A stretch of 64,000 nt of DNA from Bromus sterilis. Its lineage: Eukaryota; Streptophyta; Magnoliopsida; Poales; Poaceae. The notes below the pieces were generated by a model. That model was not told the DNA's origin, ran no database searches, and saw nothing but the letters and a program-made list of their open reading frames with translations. Location of the stretch: positions 70,764,770 to 70,828,769 of the forward strand of contig OX465595.1 in the NCBI GenBank assembly GCA_950022295.1, in the 5' to 3' direction. The position numbers were made by a program, and so were the translations under genes. Positions 53,959-64,000 of the stretch are shown here, in pieces (the first letter of the stretch is position 1; every line of letters starts with the position of its first letter).

Positions 53959-56860
53959 TCTTCTGCTTTAAGCCTAGCTAATGGCTCTAAAGAAGCGATT
54001 TCGGGAGCCAGCCCGCAACGAATTTAGGTTTTTATTTTTTCTTTTGTTCTGTTCTTAGTGGTCTTGATGATTGTTACTACTGTAGCAACATCATTGTATC
54101 TTTACTTTTCAAGCTTTGTGCCTTTTATAGCCTCATACGATAAGGGAAGTGAAAGTTGTGACATGCTGTCCAGAAAACAGATTCTGTCCTCGTGACTAGA
54201 AAAATCAGAGAAAAATCCCAGTTCATCTTTTTGAGATGAAATGTTTACACAGCGTGCTCTATACAATTACGAAACTTCCGTATGTTCTGAGTTTTTTGAT
54301 TTGAGTTGCAGAAGTATCCCTAAAAAAATTCTTTTCTACCTGCTGGTCTGTTTTTCACAGATTCTGCCACGTTTTGTCTCTCTTTACTTTTGCAAACCTT
54401 AAGCTTGCTTTTTCTTTGCAAAAACTTGTTGGCAATCTTGAGAAGCAGTAGCTCTTCAATATTATCTTTATTTGCTGTATAGGAAAATTATTTTATTAGG
54501 GTACTAACCTCTCTAATCAGCCTACAATGAGTTATGTATGAAGGGAGTTTTCAAGTGCGCGATGGAAGGTGATGAAATAAGATTCAGGAGTGTCAAACGC
54601 TCAAGCTTGGGGATGCCCATGTGCACCCCCAATAAATATTCAAGAAGACTCAAGCGTCTAAGCTTGGGGATGCCCCCGATGCATCCCCTTCTTCATCAAC
54701 AATCATCAGTTTGTCCCTCATTGCACTATATTTTTATCACTTCATGCGTTATGTGCTATGATTGGAGTGTATCGCTCTTTACCTTTCTAGGTTTGTTTTG
54801 ATTTTTTGCTGTAGTAACAAGTTATACCCCAACTTACTCTTTTATGTGGGAGAGATTCACGCTCCGCTTGAACTAGAACTCCTCATAGGATTTGCATGCT
54901 TATTCTATTAGCTGTGAGCTGTTCTTTTTCTCTTCTTAGCTCCTGTTCTGTTTAGTTGTAGTGCATTAGTTTTTCTAGATCTTTTCTTTTGTCTTACGTT
55001 GAACTTTATATAGGTTGCATGTTTTATCTTGTTAGAGAGTTTGCCTGTTGCACTGAGTTCTGTGTCTTGACTGAAAGTAGGTAGTTAAAGTTGTTGTTCT
55101 CTTTTTAGTAGTAACTTGAAATAGTTTTGAGGTATTGATTAGAGTAATGTTTGAACTTATGGTGTCAAGAGCTCTTGCCTATTAGTGATAGATGTCGTAT
55201 TTTGGGCAATCCGTGTGTTTTTCGAAAACCAAAAAAACCCCAGTTGAGAACTCTAGCTACTAGATGGATCACTAACCTCTGGAGGGTTCGAATATTAGAG
55301 TACACTCACGTACCATGAGTCGAGGATGCGCAAGGATAACCAAACCCCCATACACTCCTACTCGGGGTACCTGTCTCTTTGTGAACCTCCTGATTAGATT
55401 GAGAGTTACCGATAATAAGTGCATGAGTTCTTCAGACTAATGTGAGTATTCGAAAGTTGACACTTCCACCCACCTATACTTTTTCTAGCCTCTTCGGTAC
55501 CGTGCATTGCCCTTTCTCACCTCGAGAGTTGGCGCATACTTCGCCGGTGCATCCAAACCCTTGGCATGATACGCTCTGTCATCATAAGCCTCCTTATATC
55601 TTTCCTCAAAACAGCCACCATACCTACCTACAAGGCATTTCCATAGCCTTTCCGAGATACATATCCATGCAACATCCAGCTTCTCATGACTTGATCTTCA
55701 TGTCATACATGCTACTTGCTTGATCGATGAGCCGCATGCTAGTTGGGCCTTGCCCTAATCATTGCTACATGACGTTCTAGTATCATTGCATATCCTGCTA
55801 CCCTGGCAGAGGCATACATTTGCATCATGATAGTTACATTTCCTTTATGTGAGTACCTTTGTAAAGTGTGAAAGATCTCCTATATTCTTGTAAAATATAG
55901 AGTATTGCCCCTAAAGTGAGGAAAAGATCCCAAAGAGGACAAAATAAAAAGATCCCAAAGAGGACAAATGAGAGTTAAATAGAGAGAGAGCCATTGAGGC
56001 CACCAAAAAAATAAAAATAAAGAGAAAAAGTAAAAAATAAAAAGACAGAAGCGGGCAGACTACTATTCCTTTTGAGAGATCCACACTAGTACTTCATCTT
56101 CTATCCCTTGTACTCCATAGAGATCATCATCATGCATATAGCTATGTGGGGACCCTTCACACTATAGAACTTGGCTTGTATATTCCAATGATGAGCCTCC
56201 TCAAACGAGCTCTAGGTCTTCTTGAGCAAGCAAGTTAGATGCACCCCCACTAGTTCCCTTGGAGAGCTTTTAGCTCACATGTGCATCCGTTGTATGGAAA
56301 TCCCTACTCCTCACATCATATCTATCATATGGCCTTCTCTCGCCTATGATTGTCCTCATTGATGTGAGCCTTTCACACCTTTTTGCCTTCCTCCTCCACC
56401 TTCTTTCTATTTCGCCTTTTAGGTGTCAACTTTCTTGCTCACGCTCATCCATTGCATGAGTGCTCAAAATATCGAAAGGGAGTGGATCAGTTTGACTTGT
56501 ACCCGACTAGTGGTCTGGGGACGAGTCCAGATAAGAATCCAAAGGAGACCAAGTGTGAAACTTTAGTAGATAGTTGTTCTCAACAAACTTTTTTATCTTT
56601 CTTCCCAGTCCCTTGCTTGCACGCAAACACCATTTGGAGACATTCGAGTCACGGACAGCGAGAGATCTTGCACCTTTTGTTCTTTTGTTGCTTGTGTCAA
56701 TGCTAATATAGACTCTTGCTTGTTAAGACTTGAATCGAATTGCATGCTTTGATTGCTTTACTTAAAAGTCCTTATTTGGTTGTGTGGCATGTCACCACAG
56801 AAATTATGCTTGTTATCATTTACCTACTCGAGGGCGAGCAGGAATTAAGCTTGGGGATGT
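53959..56860 (+). other. El4 long 3' non-coding region, copy 1
   Basis: No coding frame is supported over 2.9 kb; RT, RNase H and integrase are absent. Two CAAGCTTGGGGATG / TAAGCTTGGGGATG motifs (54602-54615 and 54659-54672) precede the true polypurine tract (AAGCTTGGGGATG at 56848-56860). The second can form GGGGATGC...GCATCCCC. A 26-base tandem repeat (GATCCCAAAGAGGACAAA) occurs near 55925-55970. Confidence 0.8.
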
Positions 56861-58499
56861 TGATACGTCCCAAACGTATCTATAATTTCTGCTTGCTCCA
56901 TGCATGTTTTGTGTGACTTTGCCATGTTTTGCTTGAACTTCCATACACTTTTGAACCTATTTGGACTAACCTATTAACTCAGTGCACCCAGTTGTCAGTT
57001 TCTGTTTTCTGTTGTTTTTGTATTTCAGGTTTTCCGGCTATTAAAAGTGATCCAAATATTCCGGGAAAAATATATAAAAAATCTGCGTAACAGAAGCTTC
57101 CGGAATCACCAAGAGAGGGAAGGGGGCCACCACCAGGCAGCTAGAAGGGCAGGTGGCGCGACCCCACCCTGGGCCGCGCCAGGGACCCTCCTGACTGCCT
57201 CGTGGGTCCCCTCGATGCCCCCTTCGCCTATATTTACCCCTCGGGGTGGAAACCCCTAATATCGATCTCTTTCTCGCGAAATCCCCTCTGTACCGCCGCC
57301 GCCGCCGTTTCAAGATCAGGGCTGCCTGGAGAAGCTGCTCCAGCACCCTGCCGGGAGAAGCTACCCCCTCCGGGAGACCATCCACAGCCATGGACGCCTC
57401 CCGTATGTGCCGTGAGTAGTCCCCCTTGGACCATGGGTCTGTGACCAGTAGCTATGTGATGAATCTCTCCCCTTTTGTGCTTCCACTTTCGATTCCTCGT
57501 GAGCTGCCTCACATGATCGAGGCATCTATGTAATTTACGCTCTTGCTAAGCTGAGTTTGTTGGGATCTGATGGATTATGAGACTATGTTCAGATTCTGAT
57601 GAGTAATATATTTGGTTCTTCTCTTTTATATTTTGTTCTTTAGTAAACTCTTGCATGTTCTCCGTTGCGGTATTTGCTTTGGCCAAGTATTTTATTTGCA
57701 ACTCCAAGAGAGAGCGTTATGCTCGATTGTGGGTTCAGCCCCTTGATGTCTAGCTTGAGTGACAGAAACATGAGACTAGGGGATGTGCTGTTCCCACCAG
57801 GGATAAAACAACGGTGCTTGTACTTGCGGGTGCAAGAATTGTTTACTTTACGCAAAGTTCTTTTAATGCAGTTGTCTGTTGCTTTGAGTTTACACTTTGG
57901 GTGGGATTCTCAACTTAATACCAGCGAGATGTTCTGGATAGATATCTCAAGGTGGATGATTCTTAGTAGATGCAGATGGATTTCGGTCTACTTACCTTGG
58001 CATACTGCCGATTGCTTTTGAGCCCTTCCTTTCTTTGCAACATAGTTAGCATTGCGGTGCCTTCATAATCCTGTCAATTGCCCAACTATGATTTGTTTAC
58101 CTCGCTAGCACTTTTATCGTCTTTTGGGAGAGAGACATCACTAGTGAAAATCACGGGACCCCGGTCCATCTTCACATTATTGTTCACACCCTCAATTTAC
58201 TTTGAGCTTTTTACTTTCCTTTGCACCTTTTATCTCTTGCGTTGATACTTTGTAAACGACAAGGCCGGAGGAATTGACAACTCGTCTGTACTCGTTGGGA
58301 GAAAAGTTATTTGTTGTTGTGTGCAGGTCCACGACAACACCCTAGTCAGGAAGTAATTTCTTGCAATGTTTCCACCTACTTGTATCTCCTAAGTCCTACT
58401 AGTTCGATAACCCTTGTATCTTCGCCGAGGGAAACTTGCTGCTGCACTGCATCTCAAACCTTCCACTTGGGGTAACCAACGAGGGGCGAGAAGCCATCA
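56861..58499 (+). repeat. El4 LTR 2, chimeric middle LTR (1,639 bp)
   Basis: From 56861 to about 57446 it matches LTR 3 and differs from LTR 1. From 57446 on it matches LTR 1. This is expected of a hybrid made by unequal crossing-over between a 3' and a 5' LTR. Confidence 0.9.
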
Positions 58500-58509
58500 A
58501 GAAAATTTC

Positions 58510-58527
58510 TGGCGCCGCTGCCGGGGA
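58510..58527 (+). other. Primer-binding site, El4 copy 2
   Basis: TGGCGCCGCTGCCGGGGA, identical to copy 1 at +6,722. Confidence 0.85.
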
Positions 58528-58654
58528 CTCAAGTCTACAAGATAGGGGAGTTGCACACTATCTTTTACCTTTGCTTTTTAGTCTTGTTAGTTTACCTTTC
58601 AGTTTTTACTTTTGTGTCCTTAATAAAAAAATACCAAAAATACCTGCTGCTACT

Positions 58655-60225
58655 ATGGGTTCCAATGAAAACACTAAGTTGTGTGATTTCACTAGTCACA
58701 ACAACAATGACTTTATCTGCACTCCTATTGCTCCACCTGCCACTTCAGCACCTTCTTACGAGATTAAACCTGCTCTGCTTAACCTTGTTATGAAAGATCA
58801 ATTCTCAGGAGCCGGACAAGATGCTGCCTTGCACCTAAACAACTTTATTGAGCTCTGCGACATGCAGAAGTACAAGGAAGTGGATGGAGACATCGTCAAG
58901 CTAAAGCTTTTTCCTTTCTCTTTGAGAGGAAGAGCCAAGGAGTGGCTACAATCTTTGCCCAAGAACAGTATCGATTCTTGGAGCTAATGCAAAGATTCTT
59001 TTATAGGGAAGTACTATCCCCCTGCTAAAATTATTCAATTGCGGAGTAACATTATGAATTTCAGGCAATTGGATAATGAACACATTGCCCAGGCTTGGGA
59101 ACGTATGAAGACGTTTGTCAAGAACTGCCCCACACATGGACTGACTACCTGGATGGTTATCCAGACTTTTATGCAGGCTTGAACTTCACCTCGCGGAACC
59201 TGTTAGATTCGGCCGCGGGAGGAACTTTTATGTCAACCACGCTTGGTGCTGCCACAAAGCTACTAGATGAGATGATGCTGAACTACTCGCAATGGCACAC
59301 CGATAGATCTCCAACCGGTAAGAAGGTAAACTCTGTCGAGGAGATCTCCTCTTTAAATGAAAAGGTTGACCTTATCATGTCTCTACTTACCAAGCAACCT
59401 TCTATTGATCCTCAAGATGTTCCTTTAAATTCTTTGGTTGCACAGGAGCAAGTAGATGTTAATTTTGCCTCTAGAAACAACTTCAACAATAATGCTTATA
59501 GGAGTAACTTTGGTAGCAACAATCCTAGGCCTTACCCATCCAACAACTATGGGAACAACACTTATCCTACCACCAGAAACTCCATTTCAGAACTAGAGAC
59601 CTTGCTCAAAGACTTTATCACTACTCAGAAAGCCTTCAACAAGAGTGTGGAAGAGAAATTAGATATCCTCTCTTCGAAGGTAGACAACATAGCCCATGAT
59701 GTAGAGATGCCGAAGATTAGAATCTCTCCCCCCGAGGAGAGGAAGACCACTCCTATGAATGCTATCCAAGTCCAAATTAATGAAAACATTAGGATGTTGG
59801 GAAAACTAAAAGAGAGATGGGCTAGAGAAAAGGAGGAAGAAGAGAGAATTAAGAGCCTTCCTACCTACCACATAGTATCCACTATCCAAGTAGTTGACGA
59901 TGTCCAAACTTCTAGCACCCATCACACCCCTAGTCCCACTGGACCTATCAATGGTGATGCTACCACCTCAACCTTAGAAGAGGAAACCTCTATGAACATA
60001 GAGGCTTTCAAACAAGTGAGCTTAAATGATATCACTACTTCCTTGGTAGATACTAGTGACTTAGACTTTGACAACTGCACTTTACCAGAAGTTATTGGTT
60101 TCCTACACAAGATGTCTAGAGACCCCCACACAAGCACACTCAATCTTGCCTTCACAGAGCATATCACCAATGCTCTAATCAAAGTTAGGGAGGAGAAGCT
60201 TAGAATAGAAGCCTCCATACCATGA
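58655..60225 (+). pseudogene. El4 gag, copy 2, same defects as copy 1
   Basis: It is identical in translation to the frame at 51933-53503, with the same TAA (58985) and the same one-base frameshift (near 59170). Shared defects show that the duplication followed inactivation. Confidence 0.85.
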
Positions 60226-60248
60226 AGCTAGAAGATGGTTGAGATCCT

Positions 60249-60680
60249 ATGATAAAAATTAAATTGAATAACTTCTCTTGTTATGCTCTTTGTGATGTTG
60301 GAGCAAGTACCTCTGTTATGCCCAAAAGAATGTATGATATGCTTGAATTGAAACCTTTTGATCCTTGTTCTTTTGGTGTTCGTCTTGTTGATTCTTCCGT
60401 AAAGAAACCTTTGGGGAAGATCGACGATGTTCTTATCATTGTCAATGAAAATTATGTTCCCGTTGATTTCAGTATTATGGACATTGAGTGTGAGCCCTCT
60501 TGTCCAATTATTTTGGGGCATCCTTTTCTTCGCACAGTTGGTGCTATCATTGACATGAAAGAGAGAACTATCAAATTCCAATTCCCTCTAAAGAAAGGGA
60601 TGGAACATTTTCCTAGGAAAAAGATTAAGTTACCTTTTGAGTCCGTCACACGGGCTAGTTATTCTCTTGAAAAGACTTGA
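60249..60680 (+). CDS. El4 aspartic protease, copy 2
   Basis: The protein is identical to the one at 53527-53958, with motif CDVGASTSVMP. The DNA differs at 60653 (G instead of A), a silent change in an Arg codon. Confidence 0.8.
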   Translation: MIKIKLNNFSCYALCDVGASTSVMPKRMYDMLELKPFDPCSFGVRLVDSSVKKPLGKIDDVLIIVNENYVPVDFSIMDIECEPSCPIILGHPFLRTVGAIIDMKERTIKFQFPLKKGMEHFPRKKIKLPFESVTRASYSLEKT

Positions 60681-63582
60681 TCTTCTGCTTTAAGCCTAGC
60701 TAATGGCTCTAAAGAAGCGATTTCGGGAGCCAGCCCGCAACGAATTTAGGTTTTTATTTTTTCTTTTGTTCTGTTCTTAGTGGTCTTGATGATTGTTACT
60801 ACTGTAGCAACATCATTGTATCTTTACTTTTCAAGCTTTGTGCCTTTTATAGCCTCATACGATAAGGGAAGTGAAAGTTGTGACATGCTGTCCAGAAAAC
60901 AGATTCTGTCCTCGTGACTAGAAAAATCAGAGAAAAATCCCAGTTCATCTTTTTGAGATGAAATGTTTACACAGCGTGCTCTATACAATTACGAAACTTC
61001 CGTATGTTCTGAGTTTTTTGATTTGAGTTGCAGAAGTATCCCTAAAAAAATTCTTTTCTACCTGCTGGTCTGTTTTTCACAGATTCTGCCACGTTTTGTC
61101 TCTCTTTACTTTTGCAAACCTTAAGCTTGCTTTTTCTTTGCAAAAACTTGTTGGCAATCTTGAGAAGCAGTAGCTCTTCAATATTATCTTTATTTGCTGT
61201 ATAGGAAAATTATTTTATTAGGGTACTAACCTCTCTAATCAGCCTACAATGAGTTATGTATGAAGGGAGTTTTCAAGTGCGCGATGGAAGGTGATGAAAT
61301 AAGATTCAGGAGTGTCAAACGCTCAAGCTTGGGGATGCCCATGTGCACCCCCAATAAATATTCAAGAAGACTCAAGCGTCTAAGCTTGGGGATGCCCCCG
61401 ATGCATCCCCTTCTTCATCAACAATCATCAGTTTGTCCCTCATTGCACTATATTTTTATCACTTCATGCGTTATGTGCTATGATTGGAGTGTATCGCTCT
61501 TTACCTTTCTAGGTTTGTTTTGATTTTTTGCTGTAGTAACAAGTTATACCCCAACTTACTCTTTTATGTGGGAGAGATTCACGCTCCGCTTGAACTAGAA
61601 CTCCTCATAGGATTTGCATGCTTATTCTATTAGCTGTGAGCTGTTCTTTTTCTCTTCTTAGCTCCTGTTCTGTTTAGTTGTAGTGCATTAGTTTTTCTAG
61701 ATCTTTTCTTTTGTCTTACGTTGAACTTTATATAGGTTGCATGTTTTATCTTGTTAGAGAGTTTGCCTGTTGCACTGAGTTCTGTGTCTTGACTGAAAGT
61801 AGGTAGTTAAAGTTGTTGTTCTCTTTTTAGTAGTAACTTGAAATAGTTTTGAGGTATTGATTAGAGTAATGTTTGAACTTATGGTGTCAAGAGCTCTTGC
61901 CTATTAGTGATAGATGTCGTATTTTGGGCAATCCGTGTGTTTTTCGAAAACCAAAAAAACCCCAGTTGAGAACTCTAGCTACTAGATGGATCACTAACCT
62001 CTGGAGGGTTCGAATATTAGAGTACACTCACGTACCATGAGTCGAGGATGCGCAAGGATAACCAAACCCCCATACACTCCTACTCGGGGTACCTGTCTCT
62101 TTGTGAACCTCCTGATTAGATTGAGAGTTACCGATAATAAGTGCATGAGTTCTTCAGACTAATGTGAGTATTCGAAAGTTGACACTTCCACCCACCTATA
62201 CTTTTTCTAGCCTCTTCGGTACCGTGCATTGCCCTTTCTCACCTCGAGAGTTGGCGCATACTTCGCCGGTGCATCCAAACCCTTGGCATGATACGCTCTG
62301 TCATCATAAGCCTCCTTATATCTTTCCTCAAAACAGCCACCATACCTACCTACAAGGCATTTCCATAGCCTTTCCGAGATACATATCCATGCAACATCCA
62401 GCTTCTCATGACTTGATCTTCATGTCATACATGCTACTTGCTTGATCGATGAGCCGCATGCTAGTTGGGCCTTGCCCTAATCATTGCTACATGACGTTCT
62501 AGTATCATTGCATATCCTGCTACCCTGGCAGAGGCATACATTTGCATCATGATAGTTACATTTCCTTTATGTGAGTACCTTTGTAAAGTGTGAAAGATCT
62601 CCTATATTCTTGTAAAATATAGAGTATTGCCCCTAAAGTGAGGAAAAGATCCCAAAGAGGACAAAATAAAAAGATCCCAAAGAGGACAAATGAGAGTTAA
62701 ATAGAGAGAGAGCCATTGAGGCCACCAAAAAAATAAAAATAAAGAGAAAAAGTAAAAAATAAAAAGACAGAAGCGGGCAGACTACTATTCCTTTTGAGAG
62801 ATCCACACTAGTACTTCATCTTCTATCCCTTGTACTCCATAGAGATCATCATCATGCATATAGCTATGTGGGGACCCTTCACACTATAGAACTTGGCTTG
62901 TATATTCCAATGATGAGCCTCCTCAAACGAGCTCTAGGTCTTCTTGAGCAAGCAAGTTAGATGCACCCCCACTAGTTCCCTTGGAGAGCTTTTAGCTCAC
63001 ATGTGCATCCGTTGTATGGAAATCCCTACTCCTCACATCATATCTATCATATGGCCTTCTCTCGCCTATGATTGTCCTCATTGATGTGAGCCTTTCACAC
63101 CTTTTTGCCTTCCTCCTCCACCTTCTTTCTATTTCGCCTTTTAGGTGTCAACTTTCTTGCTCACGCTCATCCATTGCATGAGTGCTCAAAATATCGAAAG
63201 GGAGTGGATCAGTTTGACTTGTACCCGACTAGTGGTCTGGGGACGAGTCCAGATAAGAATCCAAAGGAGACCAAGTGTGAAACTTTAGTAGATAGTTGTT
63301 CTCAACAAACTTTTTTATCTTTCTTCCCAGTCCCTTGCTTGCACGCAAACACCATTTGGAGACATTCGAGTCACGGACAGCGAGAGATCTTGCACCTTTT
63401 GTTCTTTTGTTGCTTGTGTCAATGCTAATATAGACTCTTGCTTGTTAAGACTTGAATCGAATTGCATGCTTTGATTGCTTTACTTAAAAGTCCTTATTTG
63501 GTTGTGTGGCATGTCACCACAGAAATTATGCTTGTTATCATTTACCTACTCGAGGGCGAGCAGGAATTAAGCTTGGGGATGT
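60681..63582 (+). other. El4 long 3' non-coding region, copy 2
   Basis: It repeats 53959-56860 at +6,722 with no difference found by eye. It includes the same polypurine-like motifs (near 61324, 61381 and 63570). Confidence 0.8.
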
Positions 63583-64000
63583 TGATACGTCCCAAACGTA
63601 TCTATAATTTCTGCTTGCTCCATGCATGTTTTGTGTGACTTTGCCATGTTTTGCTTGAACTTCCATACACTTTTGAACCTATTTGGACTAACCTATTAAC
63701 TCAGTGCACCCAGTTGTCAGTTTCTGTTTTCTGTTGTTTTTGTATTTCAGGTTTTCCGGCTATTAAAAGTGATCCAAATATTCCGGGAAAAATATATAAA
63801 AAATCTGCGTAACAGAAGCTTCCGGAATCACCAAGAGAGGGAAGGGGGCCACCACCAGGCAGCTAGAAGGGCAGGTGGCGCGACCCCACCCTGGGCCGCG
63901 CCAGGGACCCTCCTGACTGCCTCGTGGGTCCCCTCGATGCCCCCTTCGCCTATATTTACCCCTCGGGGTGGAAACCCCTAATATCGATCTCTTTCTCGCG
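63583..64000 (+). repeat. El4 LTR 3, cut by the window end
   Basis: It starts TGATACGTCCCAAACGTATC. All 418 bases present match the beginning of LTR 2, not LTR 1. Confidence 0.92.

Larger units (their letters stand above)
50139..64000 (+). mobile_element. El4: Athila-like element as LTR-internal-LTR-internal-LTR tandem
   Basis: Three LTRs start at 50139, 56861 and 63583, exactly 6,722 bp apart, with two interiors between them that differ by one base among the positions I compared (A at 53931, G at 60653, silent). The same gag stop and frameshift occur in both interiors, so the second copy came by recombination, not by a new insertion. The third LTR runs off the window. Only Gag and protease remnants are encoded. 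Insertion was into the antisense ORF of the Tat element. The preceding five bases are GCGGC; the other target copy lies outside the window. Confidence 0.92.

Noticed and set aside
25327..58527. TGGCGCCG-type sites considered as tRNA gene fragments
   Set aside because: They lie directly after 5' LTRs and are only 18 bases long, as expected for primer-binding sites, with no tRNA fold around them.
56861..63583. Second El4 unit considered as an independent insertion
   Set aside because: There is no target duplication between units, LTR 2 is shared and chimeric, and both units share the same inactivating mutations.

Overview
The window looks like intergenic DNA of a large grass genome, most likely a Triticeae species (wheat, barley, rye or Aegilops group). 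Nearly all of it is transposable elements, many nested in one another. I found no convincing host gene, rRNA, tRNA or CRISPR array. The organism call is an inference from LTR types: a BARE/Angela-like Copia LTR, an Athila-like Gypsy family whose LTR starts TGATACGTCCCAAACG, and a CACTACTGG-ended CACTA derivative.

Layout. 1-4.68 kb: an unclassified element read mainly on the minus strand, with weak ORFs and exon-like pieces. 4.69-10.28 kb: a decayed L1-type LINE (zinc-knuckle ORF1, endonuclease/RT ORF2). 10.28-23.45 kb: four head-to-tail members (here called Z, A, B, C) of an unclassified family flanked by (TA)n. They have TATTCT inverted ends, ~169-bp internal repeats, hundreds of bases of CTGCA-rich sequence and a GC-rich 3' block that differs between copies. 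A small CACTA derivative lies in Z, a MITE lies between B and C, and a 5'-truncated BARE/Angela-like Copia lies in C.

23.86-30.44 kb: complete Athila-like element El1 with a perfect TTGAC target duplication. 30.78-50.14 kb: a Tat-lineage Gypsy, rearranged as LTR-internal-LTR-internal. It is split at its primer-binding site by the minus-strand Athila-like element El2 (31.5-45.7 kb), and El2 is itself split by Gypsy-like element El3 (34.65-41.5 kb). The Tat element keeps a broken pol, a seven-copy hairpin array and an antisense ORF with a B3-like domain. 50.14-64.0 kb: Athila-like El4, inserted in that antisense ORF, present as LTR-internal-LTR-internal-LTR with an exact 6,722-bp period.

Function. 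El1, El2 and El4 are one family. They keep LTRs, a tRNA-Asp-type PBS and a polypurine tract, and El4 keeps Gag and protease remnants, but none has RT, RNase H or integrase, so they would need a helper. The observations most worth following are the (TA)n-flanked family, the antisense B3-like ORF with its hairpin array, and the three-LTR tandem of El4 with a chimeric middle LTR.
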